Positions 32,684 through 41,242 of a DNA stretch of 55,203 nt are shown in pieces. The stretch's first letter is position 1. Every line of letters starts with the position of its first letter. The notes below the pieces were generated by a model. That model searched no databases. It was not told where the DNA came from and was given only the letters and a program-made list of their open reading frames with translations. A program made the translations under genes and the position numbers. The stretch spans positions 1 to 55,203 of the forward strand of contig NZ_WWDL01000034.1 of assembly GCF_009848505.1 (NCBI RefSeq). The letters are read 5' to 3'. This DNA comes from Muricoccus harenae (GTDB taxonomy: Bacteria; Pseudomonadota; Alphaproteobacteria; Acetobacterales; Acetobacteraceae).

Positions 32684-33637
32684 GTGGAACGCTGCCGGAT
32701 CGCACTGGTGGGGTGTGGCGAGATTGCCCGCAAGCAGCATGCGCGTGCTCTGAGCGCCGTGGCGGGCGACACCGGCTTCACGCTCGTCGCAACCGCTGAT
32801 CCCGAAGGCGGGTTGCCCGGCTTTGTAGGTAAGCACTATGCCGATCACCGCGCGCTGCTTGAGGCCGAGCCCGATGTCGCGGCCGTCTCCGTTGCATCGC
32901 CCACCGGCACCCATTTTGCCGTGGCCCGGGATTCCTTGAACGCCGGCCGCCATGTTCTGCTGGAGAAGCCGCCGACGACGACACTTGGCGAACTGACCGA
33001 ACTCCAACGTATCGCGGAGGAGAGGAAGGTGGTGCTCGTCACCTCCTTCCATGCAAGACACAACATGGCCGTGGAGGAGGCGCGGAGGATCCTGGCCGGG
33101 CGGACGCCCGACAACATCCTGGTCGAGTGGCGCGAGGACTTCGAGCGGTGGCATGGCGGACAATCATGGCCTTGGCGGCCAGGTGGCTTCGGTGTGTTCG
33201 ATCCAGGGATCAACGCGCTCTCGGTTCTCTGCCATGTCCTGCCCGACGCAGGCTTTCGCGTGGAGAAGGCACGTTTTCGGATCCCCGCAGGGGCAGCAAC
33301 ACCCTCCGCGGTGTGGATGTGTCTCGCCTGGGATGGCGGTGCGGGTGACGTCCAGTTCGAATGGCGCAGGGGCGGGGAAGATATTTGGAACATCACGCTC
33401 CGCAGCGCTGCCGCCAACCACGGTGCCGACACGCTGCTGATCCGCGGGGTCCGCAGCCTCCTGCGCGGCGGGGAGGTCATCTGCTCGGGCGAGGAGGACC
33501 GGGAATATGAGGGCGTCTACCGGAGCTTTCGCCGATCAATCGCCCAGGGCCATTCGGAGGTGAGCCTGCGGGAGATGCAGATGATCGAAGACGCCATGTT
33601 CATTGCGGAGGTTGAGCGGTCAGAACAGCCGTTCTAG
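32684..33637 (+). CDS. Gfo/Idh/MocA oxidoreductase, galactose 1-dehydrogenase-like
   Basis: A 317-residue NAD(P)-dependent sugar dehydrogenase. The Rossmann start is RIALVGCGEIARKQHARAL, the signature EKPPTTTLGEL carries the conserved EKP Lys, and the FERWHGGQSWPWRPGGFGVF region followed by DPGINALSVL matches D-galactose 1-dehydrogenases closely. These enzymes start the oxidative (De Ley-Doudoroff) galactose route. The start is a GTG at 32684 with GGGAGAAG just upstream. It follows the GH1 gene in what looks like a two-gene operon. L-arabinose or D-fucose could also be substrates, since related enzymes are not strict. Confidence 0.88.
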   Translation: MERCRIALVGCGEIARKQHARALSAVAGDTGFTLVATADPEGGLPGFVGKHYADHRALLEAEPDVAAVSVASPTGTHFAVARDSLNAGRHVLLEKPPTTTLGELTELQRIAEERKVVLVTSFHARHNMAVEEARRILAGRTPDNILVEWREDFERWHGGQSWPWRPGGFGVFDPGINALSVLCHVLPDAGFRVEKARFRIPAGAATPSAVWMCLAWDGGAGDVQFEWRRGGEDIWNITLRSAAANHGADTLLIRGVRSLLRGGEVICSGEEDREYEGVYRSFRRSIAQGHSEVSLREMQMIEDAMFIAEVERSEQPF

Positions 33638-34507
33638 GCTTCATCGGCGCCCGAGCGCCGCCTGGCAGGCACCCCTCCAATGCTCTGGCCGTTTGCTTGT
33701 GGCGCGCCGGTTGCCACGACCATGCAGGTCAGAAGATCGTACGAATCGCACCGCTTAATGCTCCGGGGACATAGAGCAACGAGTTAAATAGCAGTGCGGC
33801 GAAAGCTTGCACTGCTTCCCCGCTCAATCCCCTTCGGCTAGCCGCACTCCTTAGTCGGCGAAAATGTGCAGTTCCGCCATTGCGAAACGCGCGCGCCCAG
33901 CCTCCGGCACTAGGTCATGCACAGTCTGCGAACCCCTGCTGCGTAGGATCTTCAGCTGCAGGCGTTGTCACTCGGCACAGCCTACGAGCTGTCCCACATT
34001 GACGATATTGCATGCGATAGAGCGATGAGCCCGGCGCGTTCGACGTTGGACACGATCTCATTGGGCATGCCTATCTGGCCGGCCGCCTTGTTGTTCCGGT
34101 GCCGACGATCACCCTGGCCATTCCGACGGCCTCGCACCGGCGGCCGATGGCATGGCCTGTGCCGGCATGTTCTCCGGCGGGCGGAGCCACAGGATCATCT
34201 GTGACGTCGGTCACAAACTGCTGCAGGAGGCGCAGGAGGCCTTTCCCGAGCGGTTGCCGCGGCCGCTAGTCGGGTAGGAATTTCAAACATCCCTCGCGAT
34301 TCTCCAGCGGCATCGTCTCCTGATCGTGTTCAGACGATCAGGAGGCAAGATGGCGCGGCTTTCCAGGCTGAAGCCGCAAGTCGACGAGAGTGCCAGGCCA
34401 AGATCGGTGCGTGAATGCCGGAGACGCGCTTGAGTCCGCGAGCCGGCACAGGCTGGGGCTCCTCGCAGTCCATGTTGCGGAGGAGCCCGACTACCGGCTG
34501 CTTGCCG
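33638..34507. other. Gap of about 870 bases with no intact gene
   Basis: No complete gene is supported. Short coding-like traces occur: on the minus strand around 33855-33950 a frame ending VPEAGRARFAMAELHIFAD, and on the plus strand around 34170-34277 one reading VGHKLLQEAQEAFPERLPRP. A 27-codon frame at 34350 (ATG after GGAGG, reading MARLSRLKPQ) also appears. These look like remains of different genes. I cannot name them. Confidence 0.4.
34317..34344. repeat. Perfect 11-base inverted repeat
   Basis: CTCCTGATCGT and ACGATCAGGAG surround a six-base GTTCAG loop. No T-run follows, and GGAGG and a short frame begin right after, so it resembles an operator or an mRNA hairpin that would mask a ribosome site more than a terminator. 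Confidence 0.6.
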
Positions 34508-35344
34508 TCAGGCTATGGCAAGCCCGGCGGCGCGGGCCATATCCACCATGTCGTAGCGCGCCTTGTTCATGTCCTCGAGCGTGCCAAAGGCGTTCATGTA
34601 GTGGCCCTTGAAGCCGCGGCTCTCAAGAAGGTCGAACATGGCGCCGAAGTCGAAGTTGCCCTGCCCAGGCACCAGATGCTGCTCATGCCCGTTCCGGAAG
34701 CAGTCGGCCAGACGCACCTCCGCCACCCGATCTAGCGGGATGGAATCGACAAAGCCCTGCACACCCTGCGGCATCAGGTGTGCGTGGTTCGCGGTGAAGG
34801 AGAGCGCAAAGGCGGGCGAGTGGATCCGCTCAAAATAGTAGCGCCATTCCTCAATTGTATGGGCGAGATAATGCACCTCCGCATCGGCTGGTTCCTTGTT
34901 CAGGTTCTCCAACAGGAGCAGAGCGCCGCGCTGCTCAGCGTACTCGACCATGCGCTTGAGGCGGTCGAGGCCGGCTTCCATGCGCATCTTGGTGTCGGCG
35001 GTGAAGTGGTAGCCGGCATGTACCACGATCCAGGCCGCGCCGAGCTTCGGCGCCACATCGATATACGCACGCATGTAAGCGTCGACCGCATCTGAGAGGA
35101 ATGGCGAATACTCCGCGACGTTCACCGCCGAAAGCGTGTGCAGCCCCAACGTCACGCCGCAGCGCTCCGCCTGGTCACGGATTGCGGCGGCGCGGGAATC
35201 GTCGATGGAGTCCACTTTGTTCGCCCCGGTGTCGAGCTGCACGTCGATATACCGGACCTGATGTTGCGCGGCCCATTCCACCGCATCCTCCAGGCGCAAT
35301 CGGCGGCCGGTATCAACGCCAATTCTATCGAGAAGTGACGACAT
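34508..35344 (-). CDS. Sugar phosphate isomerase/epimerase-type TIM barrel
   Basis: A 278-residue protein of the xylose-isomerase-like AP endonuclease 2 fold. Residues consistent with the metal site are visible: the acid residues in LLLLENLNKEP, the His in VVHAGYHF, the His pair in FTANHAHLMPQG and the Asp/His in VRLADCFRNGHEQHLVPGQG. The GQGNFDF segment is the typical late motif of this family. The ATG at 35344 is used because AAAGGGAGAG lies before it. The FCD-GntR regulator gene is 19 bases upstream on the same strand, so the two are co-transcribed. The reaction may be isomerisation, epimerisation or dehydration of a sugar acid; the nearby GH1 and galactose dehydrogenase genes suggest carbohydrate use. 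Confidence 0.85.
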   Translation of the reverse strand: MSSLLDRIGVDTGRRLRLEDAVEWAAQHQVRYIDVQLDTGANKVDSIDDSRAAAIRDQAERCGVTLGLHTLSAVNVAEYSPFLSDAVDAYMRAYIDVAPKLGAAWIVVHAGYHFTADTKMRMEAGLDRLKRMVEYAEQRGALLLLENLNKEPADAEVHYLAHTIEEWRYYFERIHSPAFALSFTANHAHLMPQGVQGFVDSIPLDRVAEVRLADCFRNGHEQHLVPGQGNFDFGAMFDLLESRGFKGHYMNAFGTLEDMNKARYDMVDMARAAGLAIA

Positions 35345-35363
35345 GCTGGTCTCTCCCTTTGTT

Positions 35364-36128
35364 CTAGATGATTGCGCTGGGCCGGCTGCATCCGGCATCC
35401 TGCACTCGCGGGACACAAGGTCCGGCGGCGGGTTTGGCTGGCTCTTCGGCATAGGCGATGGCGCTCAGGAAGCGCGCGCGGCCAGAACGGGTGTGAGCCT
35501 CGGCTCGCTGCCGTGCGAGTGCTGCATCACCAGCCAGAATGCTGTCGAGAAGAAGATGATGCTCGTGATTGGATTCGGTCATGCTGCCGGCTCGGTCGAA
35601 GGAGCGGCGCCGGAGGAGCAGCAACTTGCGGGTGTGGTCCAGATAGGTCCTTTCCATCGCGGCATTGCCGCTGAAGGCCAGGATGCGCTCGTGAAACAGG
35701 TTGTTGTTCGCAAAGAAGGCGTCGCGCTCGCCAGCGGCGATGGCTTGGTCCATCTGCTCCAGCAGGGATCTCATGGTCATAGCCTGCTCACCGGTGCAGG
35801 CCACGGCAAGCCGGGAAGCCGCATAGCCGAAAAGGACCGAGTTCAGCTCGTAGATCTGCATGGCCTCATCAATGCTCAGTGTGCGCACGAAGGCGCCGCG
35901 GTTGAGGATGACGGTGACCAGGCCGGTGCGTTCCATCGCGCGCGCCGCTTCCCGTACAGGACCGCGGCTGACGCCGAGCTGGCGTGCGAGGGCGACCTCG
36001 TTGAGTCTGGCTCCTGGGGGTAGCGCGCCACTCCAGATCAAGGCTTCGAGCGCCAGTTGAACCTTGCTCGCGAGGGATCGCTGTCCCTCCTGCTGCGCGC
36101 CGATTGTAGACATCTTTCGTGTGCCCAT
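35364..36128 (-). CDS. GntR-family (FCD) transcriptional regulator
   Basis: A 254-residue regulator. The winged helix (about 18-85) contains LPPGARLNEVALARQLGVSR and GPVREAARAMERTGLV. The FCD effector domain follows, with metal-site His in NNNLFHERILAF and NHEHHLLLDSILAGD. ATG at 36128 has AGGAAGG five bases upstream; the ATG at 36113 is less well placed. It lies 19 bases before the TIM-barrel gene on the same strand and probably controls this small operon, and perhaps the divergent crotonase/ABC operon starting at 36391. The C-terminal end past AIAYAEEP is Pro- and Cys-containing and unusual for the family. Confidence 0.9.
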   Translation of the reverse strand: MGTRKMSTIGAQQEGQRSLASKVQLALEALIWSGALPPGARLNEVALARQLGVSRGPVREAARAMERTGLVTVILNRGAFVRTLSIDEAMQIYELNSVLFGYAASRLAVACTGEQAMTMRSLLEQMDQAIAAGERDAFFANNNLFHERILAFSGNAAMERTYLDHTRKLLLLRRRSFDRAGSMTESNHEHHLLLDSILAGDAALARQRAEAHTRSGRARFLSAIAYAEEPAKPAAGPCVPRVQDAGCSRPSAII

Positions 36129-36390
36129 CCGGCCTTCCTGGAGGGATCTCGTTATGCTGCGATTGCTTCGTCGCAGGTTCGGCACCTAAGTGGCGGCGTT
36201 CTCCCGGGATTATTGTTTACATCTCGGAAACCGGGTGGCAAGTTTTTCCACGGGAGAGAAACGAACGGTGCGATGCAGCGCGGTGTGCGGCATCCGTGGC
36301 GGGGCCAGAGCCCGCACGGACGATGCTGACGCGGTGACGGCGACGCTCTGCTCTCCTGTCGAGTTTGTGCGGCAAGGCGAGGGAAGTCCG

Positions 36391-37203
36391 ATGGACATAC
36401 AAGCGCCCGGAGGCTTCGCGGATGGGCGGATCCTGGTGCGTAAGCAGGACGGCATCGGATGGATCACCATCAACCAGCCAGAGAAGCGAAACGCCATCGC
36501 CCTTGCAATGTGGGACGCGATCGCCGCGGCGGCCACGGATTTTGCAGCGGATGATGGGGTGCGCGTTGTGGTCATGCATGGGGCAGGAGGCAAAGCCTTC
36601 GCCTCGGGCGCAGATATCAGCGAGTTCGACCGTGTGCGTTCCGATGCGGCCGCGCAGGAAGCCTATGGCCGCCGTTCTGCGGCGGCCCGACTTGCGCTGG
36701 AGGGCATGCGCAAGCCGCTCATCGCGATGATCCAGGGCTTCTGCATCGGCGGAGGTTATGCAACCGCGTTGATAGCTGACATGCGCATCGCTTCCAATGA
36801 TAGCAGGTTCGGCATCCCGGCGGCCAAGCTCGGGATCGCCTATGGATATGAGAGCCTGGAGAAGCTCACGGCGCTGGCAGGGCCTGCGATCGCCAAGGAG
36901 ATTCTTTTCACGGGCCGCCAGCTCGACGCGGCCGAGGCGCTGGCCTTTGGGTTAGTCAACCGAGTGGTCGCGCCGGAGGCACTGGAATCGGTTGTCATCG
37001 CACTTGCACAGCAGATCGCAGCCAACGCGCCCCTCTCGGTAAAGGCATCCAAGCTCGCCATCGACCAGATCGCAGGCAATCCCTCGCGGCGTGATCGTCA
37101 GGTGGTGGAAATGGCCAATCGTGCCTGCTTTGACAGCCAGGACTATGCCGAAGGACGCCGTGCCTTCCAGGAGAAGCGGACTCCTGAGTTCATGGGACGC
37201 TGA
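36391..37203 (+). CDS. Crotonase-fold (enoyl-CoA hydratase/isomerase family) enzyme lacking the usual Glu pair
   Basis: A 270-residue crotonase-fold protein. CoA-binding and oxyanion-hole parts are visible: NQPEKRNAIALAMWDAI, FASGADISEF and GFCIGGGYATALIADMRIA. Hydratases carry catalytic Glu in GGGCEL and in QPEIxLG; here these read GGGYAT and IPAAKLG, so both are Ala. A YGYE motif follows shortly after. It may be an isomerase, hydrolase or decarboxylase of an acyl-CoA instead of a hydratase. GAGGGAAG precedes the ATG. It is the first gene of a run that continues into an ABC importer, with 64 bases to the first binding protein, so the importer probably brings in a precursor of its substrate. 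Confidence 0.87.
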   Translation: MDIQAPGGFADGRILVRKQDGIGWITINQPEKRNAIALAMWDAIAAAATDFAADDGVRVVVMHGAGGKAFASGADISEFDRVRSDAAAQEAYGRRSAAARLALEGMRKPLIAMIQGFCIGGGYATALIADMRIASNDSRFGIPAAKLGIAYGYESLEKLTALAGPAIAKEILFTGRQLDAAEALAFGLVNRVVAPEALESVVIALAQQIAANAPLSVKASKLAIDQIAGNPSRRDRQVVEMANRACFDSQDYAEGRRAFQEKRTPEFMGR

Positions 37204-37267
37204 CCAGGCCGCGGGCTCCAGGCGGGCGGAGATCCGCGCGGACCCAGGCATTGCAGGGAGAAAAGGC

Positions 37268-38326
37268 ATGCATATGACCACGAGGCGCTTCTTCTGCGGC
37301 CTTGCCACTGGGGCCGCTGCTGCCCTCACGCAGCGCAGGGCGCTGGCCCAGGAACTGCCAGCCCATGAATTGGCGCTTTATGAAGCTGCCAAACGTGAAG
37401 GGCAGATCACCTGGTATACGGGGCAGATGCAGGCCGAGCCGTCCGAGGCCATCGGGCGCGCCTTTGCAGAGCGCTTTCCCGGGCTGAAGGTTAATGTCGT
37501 TCGCAGCACCTCGCAGGTCGCCTTCCAGCGGCTGGCGCAGGATATGCGAGCCCGCGTCTCACAATGCGATGTCTTTAGCTCCACCGACTACAGCCACGCG
37601 ATGCATCTGAAGCGCGAGGGCCGGCTGATGGCCTATCGCCCGCAGAACGCTGCCGGGCTGATCGAGGTGGCGCGCAAGTCCGCCGATCCGGATGGCTTCT
37701 TCCAGATAACCTATCTTGGCCTCTATCTGATGGCCCGTCACAACACAACAGTGCCGGAGGCAGAGGCCCCGAAGAGCTGGAAGGATCTGACTGATCCACG
37801 CTGGAAGGATCGGATCGCGGTTGGACATCCGGGTTATAGTGGCGCGATCACGGCCTGGTGCCTGATGATGCAGAAGCTCTATGGCTGGGAATACTTCAAG
37901 GCGCTGGAGAAGAACCGTCCCCTGATCGGGAGATCGAGCGGTGACCCTGTCACGACGCTGAATGCCGGGGAACGTAGGCTCGGCGCGGCCATCCCGTCGG
38001 CAACAACCTTGCTCAGCATCTCCCGCGGCAATCCGGTGGCGCTCATCTATCCGACCGAGGGCACGCTAGTGGTTCCGTCTCCGACAGGCGCGTTGCGCGA
38101 CGCGCCGCATCCAAATGCGGCAAAGCTCTTCGTGGAATTCGTCACCGGCCCGGCCTACCACGCAGCTACACGGCCTTTCTTCGGTGAGTCCCTGCGGCCA
38201 GAGGTCCCGCCGCCATCAGGTGCCAGGGCGCTGGACGCCATCACGATGTACACGCCCTCGCCAGAGGAAGTGGAGGCGGGCGCGCAGGAGGTGAAGGAAC
38301 TCTGGCGGGACACGTTCGGCATCTGA
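37268..38326 (+). CDS. ABC transporter periplasmic binding protein, iron(III)-type family (first of two)
   Basis: A 352-residue exported binding protein. A Tat-like signal TTRRFFCGLATGAAAALTQ is followed by a mature start LYEAAKREGQITWYTGQ, the mark of the FbpA-like extracellular family. Later landmarks are VRSTSQVAFQRLAQDM, QCDVFSSTDYSHAM, WKDRIAVGHPGYSGAITAW and APHPNAAKLFVEF. The Tyr residues that bind iron in true FbpA proteins are not evident, so an organic ligand is likely, as for many family members in catabolic operons. It lies upstream of a close paralogue, a fused permease and an ATPase in one operon. Confidence 0.9.
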   Translation: MHMTTRRFFCGLATGAAAALTQRRALAQELPAHELALYEAAKREGQITWYTGQMQAEPSEAIGRAFAERFPGLKVNVVRSTSQVAFQRLAQDMRARVSQCDVFSSTDYSHAMHLKREGRLMAYRPQNAAGLIEVARKSADPDGFFQITYLGLYLMARHNTTVPEAEAPKSWKDLTDPRWKDRIAVGHPGYSGAITAWCLMMQKLYGWEYFKALEKNRPLIGRSSGDPVTTLNAGERRLGAAIPSATTLLSISRGNPVALIYPTEGTLVVPSPTGALRDAPHPNAAKLFVEFVTGPAYHAATRPFFGESLRPEVPPPSGARALDAITMYTPSPEEVEAGAQEVKELWRDTFGI

Positions 38327-38409
38327 GAACGGGCCCGTCCTGGCACCTGTAGGCCTGGCGCACCGACGCCGGGGCGAATGGCAAAGAACCGGCGAGGGAG
38401 GAGAACCAC

Positions 38410-39459
38410 ATGCAAAAGATCGGCCGACGCGGTCTGTTGGCGAGCGCCGCCATTGTAGCCGGCAGCGGCGGGGCTCATGCTCAGAGGCTGCCGTCCCACG
38501 AGCAGCAACTTTACGAAGCCGCTAAGCGCGAGGGCGAGGTTACCTGGTACTCTGGGCAGCTCAGCGCAGAGTCTTCCGAGGCTGTGGGAAAGGCGTTCGG
38601 AGAGCGCTATCCTGGCCTGCGGGTGAATGTGGTGCGGAGCACGTCGCAGGTTGCTTTCCAACGCCTGTCGCAGGACATGCGGGCCGGCGTTGCGCAATGC
38701 GACGTGTTCAGTTCCACCGACTACAGCCACTCAGCCCTCCTCAAGCGCCAGGGGCGGCTCCTGCAGTTCCGGCCGGAGAACGCCGCGGGGCTGCTGCCCT
38801 TCGTGAAGGAAGCAGCTGATCCCGACAATTTCTTCCACGTCTTCTACATTGGTGTGCACTTGATCGCCCGCCACAAGGTGCAGGTGGCGGAGGCGGATGC
38901 ACCGCGTAGCTGGACAGACCTTACCAATTCGAGGTGGCGGGAGAAGCTGGCCGTCGGTCACCCCGGCTACAGCGGCGCCATCGGTGCTTGGGCCGTGCTG
39001 ATGCGCAAGATGTACGGCTGGGACTATTTCAAGGCTCTGGAGAAGAATCGGCCTCAGATTGGGCGTTCGTCCATCGATCCGGTGACCGTGTTGAATGCCG
39101 GAGAGCGTTCGGTTGGTGTTGCCGTGCCATCGGCTAGCGCCCTGCTCAGCATGTCACGGGGCAATCCGCTGGAGTTGATCTACCCGATCGACGGCACGGT
39201 GGTGGTTCCGTCGCCAAGCTGCATCCAGAAGAACGCGCCGCATCCAAATGCGGCGAAGCTGTTCATGGAGTATGCTACCAGCGCGGAATACTTCCAAGTC
39301 ACGCGCAGGACCTTCGGCGAATCGTTGCGCGCTGATGTGCCGCCGCCTGAGGGCGCGAAGCCGCTGGACCAGGTGAAGGTCATCACGCCAACGCCGGAGG
39401 ACATCGAAACCGGAGTTCCAGAGGTCAAGGAAAGCTGGCGCGACACCTTCGGCGTTTGA
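38410..39459 (+). CDS. ABC transporter periplasmic binding protein, iron(III)-type family (second of two)
   Basis: A 349-residue paralogue of the gene 84 bases upstream. Most of the mature protein aligns without gaps, including EAAKREGEVTWYSGQ, RSTSQVAFQRLSQDM, CDVFSSTDYSHS, LAVGHPGYSGAIGAW and the end SWRDTFGV. The signal peptide (GRRGLLASAAIVAGSGGAHA) and some probable ligand-facing positions differ, for example around LIARHKVQVAEAD. A tandem duplication with later divergence is the simplest explanation. Both proteins probably feed the single permease 33 bases downstream, giving two ligand specificities or affinities. Confidence 0.92.
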   Translation: MQKIGRRGLLASAAIVAGSGGAHAQRLPSHEQQLYEAAKREGEVTWYSGQLSAESSEAVGKAFGERYPGLRVNVVRSTSQVAFQRLSQDMRAGVAQCDVFSSTDYSHSALLKRQGRLLQFRPENAAGLLPFVKEAADPDNFFHVFYIGVHLIARHKVQVAEADAPRSWTDLTNSRWREKLAVGHPGYSGAIGAWAVLMRKMYGWDYFKALEKNRPQIGRSSIDPVTVLNAGERSVGVAVPSASALLSMSRGNPLELIYPIDGTVVVPSPSCIQKNAPHPNAAKLFMEYATSAEYFQVTRRTFGESLRADVPPPEGAKPLDQVKVITPTPEDIETGVPEVKESWRDTFGV

Positions 39460-39492
39460 CGCAGCGGCCGGTCACAGAGGAATTGCGTTCGC

Positions 39493-41238
39493 ATGCCTGA
39501 TATCGCCACGGCTCTTCCAAAGCCAGCCATGGATGCGCACCCGCCTACCCGGCTCGCGCGGCTGCGTTACCTGGAGCCTTCTAACCTGCTGTGGATTCTG
39601 CTGGTGCTGGTGCTGCTCTTCCTGGTAGCGGTGCCGATCGGCAAGCTGCTGGTCGTCAGCTTTGAAAAGCAGGGCAGCGGGGAATTCACCTTTGCTAACT
39701 ACCTCACGGCCTATGGCCGTGCCCGCTACTTGGATGCGCTGGTTAACTCCCTGATCCTCGGCACGGCTTCGGCGCTGCTCTCGGCTGTTTTCGCGGTGCC
39801 GATGGCCTGGGCGGTATCGCGGACAGACGTGCCGGGCAAAGGTGTTATCTGGGGCATGGTAATGGGGGCCTTCATCATACCCCCCTATCTTGGCGCGGTT
39901 GGCTGGATCTTGCTGGCCGGGCCGAACTCCGGCGTCTTGAATCAGGCTTGGCGATGGGTGAGCGGGGCGGAAACGCCGATCGTCAACGTCTACAGCTTCA
40001 CCGGGCTGGCGGTCGTCATCGCCCTGCACTCGTTTCCGCTGATTTTCATCTTCGTCAAGGCCGCGCTGGATCTGATATCCTCCGAGATGGAGGACGCCGC
40101 CAACATCCTGGGCGCGGGAACCTTGACCGCGACCCGGCGCGTGACCCTGCCGCTGGTCTGGCCCTCCATCCTGGGTGGGATCATCGTGGTGTTCCTGGAA
40201 ACCATCGCCCTTTTTGGCACGCCGGCCATGATCGGCATCCCAGCGCGCATCAACGTTGTTACCACCCAGCTCTGGCAGTTCTTCGAGTATCCCGTGAGGG
40301 TGGAAGTGGCGGCAGCCTATGCCATGCCGTTGCTGCTGATAACGGTCGGGATCATCCTCGCGCAGAAGCTTCTGCTGGCGCGCAAGGGTTATGTCTCCCA
40401 GACCGGCAAGGGTGGGGAGCGGCGGCAGATCCGACTGGGCACATGGCGATGGCCGGTCTTTGCCTATTGCGGCTTCGTGGGCGCTTTGGCCGTGGTAATG
40501 CCGGTTGCCGTCCTGCTGCAGGCTTCCTTTGCGAAGGCGTGGGGACGCGGCCTGTCGTGGTCGAACTTCACGGTCGACAACTACACCTATCTCCTGTTCC
40601 GGCATGAGATGGCACTGACCTCGATCTGGAACACGCTATGGTTCTCGGCAGCAGCGGCGACGCTGGCCGTGGTCATCGCCGTGCTTGTTGCCTATATCGT
40701 GGCCCGTCGACTGGTGCCCTTCGGCTCGGCGCTCGGCTTTCTAGCCATGGCGCCCTTCGTCATCCCTGGCATCGTCATGGCGATTGGCTTCTATGCCGCC
40801 TATGCTGCGCCGCCACTGGCGCTCTATGGCACGGCGCTGATTATCATCCTTGCCTTTACCGCGCGCTTCCTGCCCATCGCCTTCGCCAACTCGGCTGCGG
40901 CCATGCGCGCCGTGCATCCGGAGATGGAGGAGGCTTCGCGCATCCTGGGAGGCGGGCGACTGCTGACCATCCGCCGCATCACGGCGCCGTTGATCCAGCG
41001 CAGCCTACTCGGGGGCTGGCTGATCGTTTTCATTGTCGCCTCGCGGGAGCTGTCCTCAGCTGTCTTCCTGGTTGGGCCGCGTACCCGCACCATGTCGGTG
41101 CTGCTTTACGACCTGAGCGAAGCTGGCAACTTCGAGGTGCTCTCGGCCTTCGGCGGGCTGCTACTTGCCATCACCCTGGTATTTGTCGTCATTGGCATGA
41201 AGCTGGCGGGCCGCGACTTCATGCTGCGGAGGAACTGA
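39493..41238 (+). CDS. Fused ABC transporter permease (FbpB-like)
   Basis: A 581-residue inner-membrane protein with about 12 hydrophobic helices in two homologous halves. Each half has an EAA-type loop that contacts the ATPase: EDAANILGAGTLTATRRVTL in the first and EEASRILGGGRLLTIRRITA in the second. One polypeptide thus supplies both membrane domains, as in iron(III)-type importers. AGAGGAAT lies upstream of the ATG. It is co-transcribed with the two binding proteins and, four bases downstream, the ATPase. The substrate is set by the binding proteins and is unknown. Confidence 0.93.
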   Translation: MPDIATALPKPAMDAHPPTRLARLRYLEPSNLLWILLVLVLLFLVAVPIGKLLVVSFEKQGSGEFTFANYLTAYGRARYLDALVNSLILGTASALLSAVFAVPMAWAVSRTDVPGKGVIWGMVMGAFIIPPYLGAVGWILLAGPNSGVLNQAWRWVSGAETPIVNVYSFTGLAVVIALHSFPLIFIFVKAALDLISSEMEDAANILGAGTLTATRRVTLPLVWPSILGGIIVVFLETIALFGTPAMIGIPARINVVTTQLWQFFEYPVRVEVAAAYAMPLLLITVGIILAQKLLLARKGYVSQTGKGGERRQIRLGTWRWPVFAYCGFVGALAVVMPVAVLLQASFAKAWGRGLSWSNFTVDNYTYLLFRHEMALTSIWNTLWFSAAAATLAVVIAVLVAYIVARRLVPFGSALGFLAMAPFVIPGIVMAIGFYAAYAAPPLALYGTALIIILAFTARFLPIAFANSAAAMRAVHPEMEEASRILGGGRLLTIRRITAPLIQRSLLGGWLIVFIVASRELSSAVFLVGPRTRTMSVLLYDLSEAGNFEVLSAFGGLLLAITLVFVVIGMKLAGRDFMLRRN

Positions 41239-41242
41239 ACCG

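Noticed and set aside
39472-40605. 377-codon minus-strand frame opposite the permease
   Set aside because: Very Gln/Asp/Arg-rich translation, the usual complement of membrane-helix codons.
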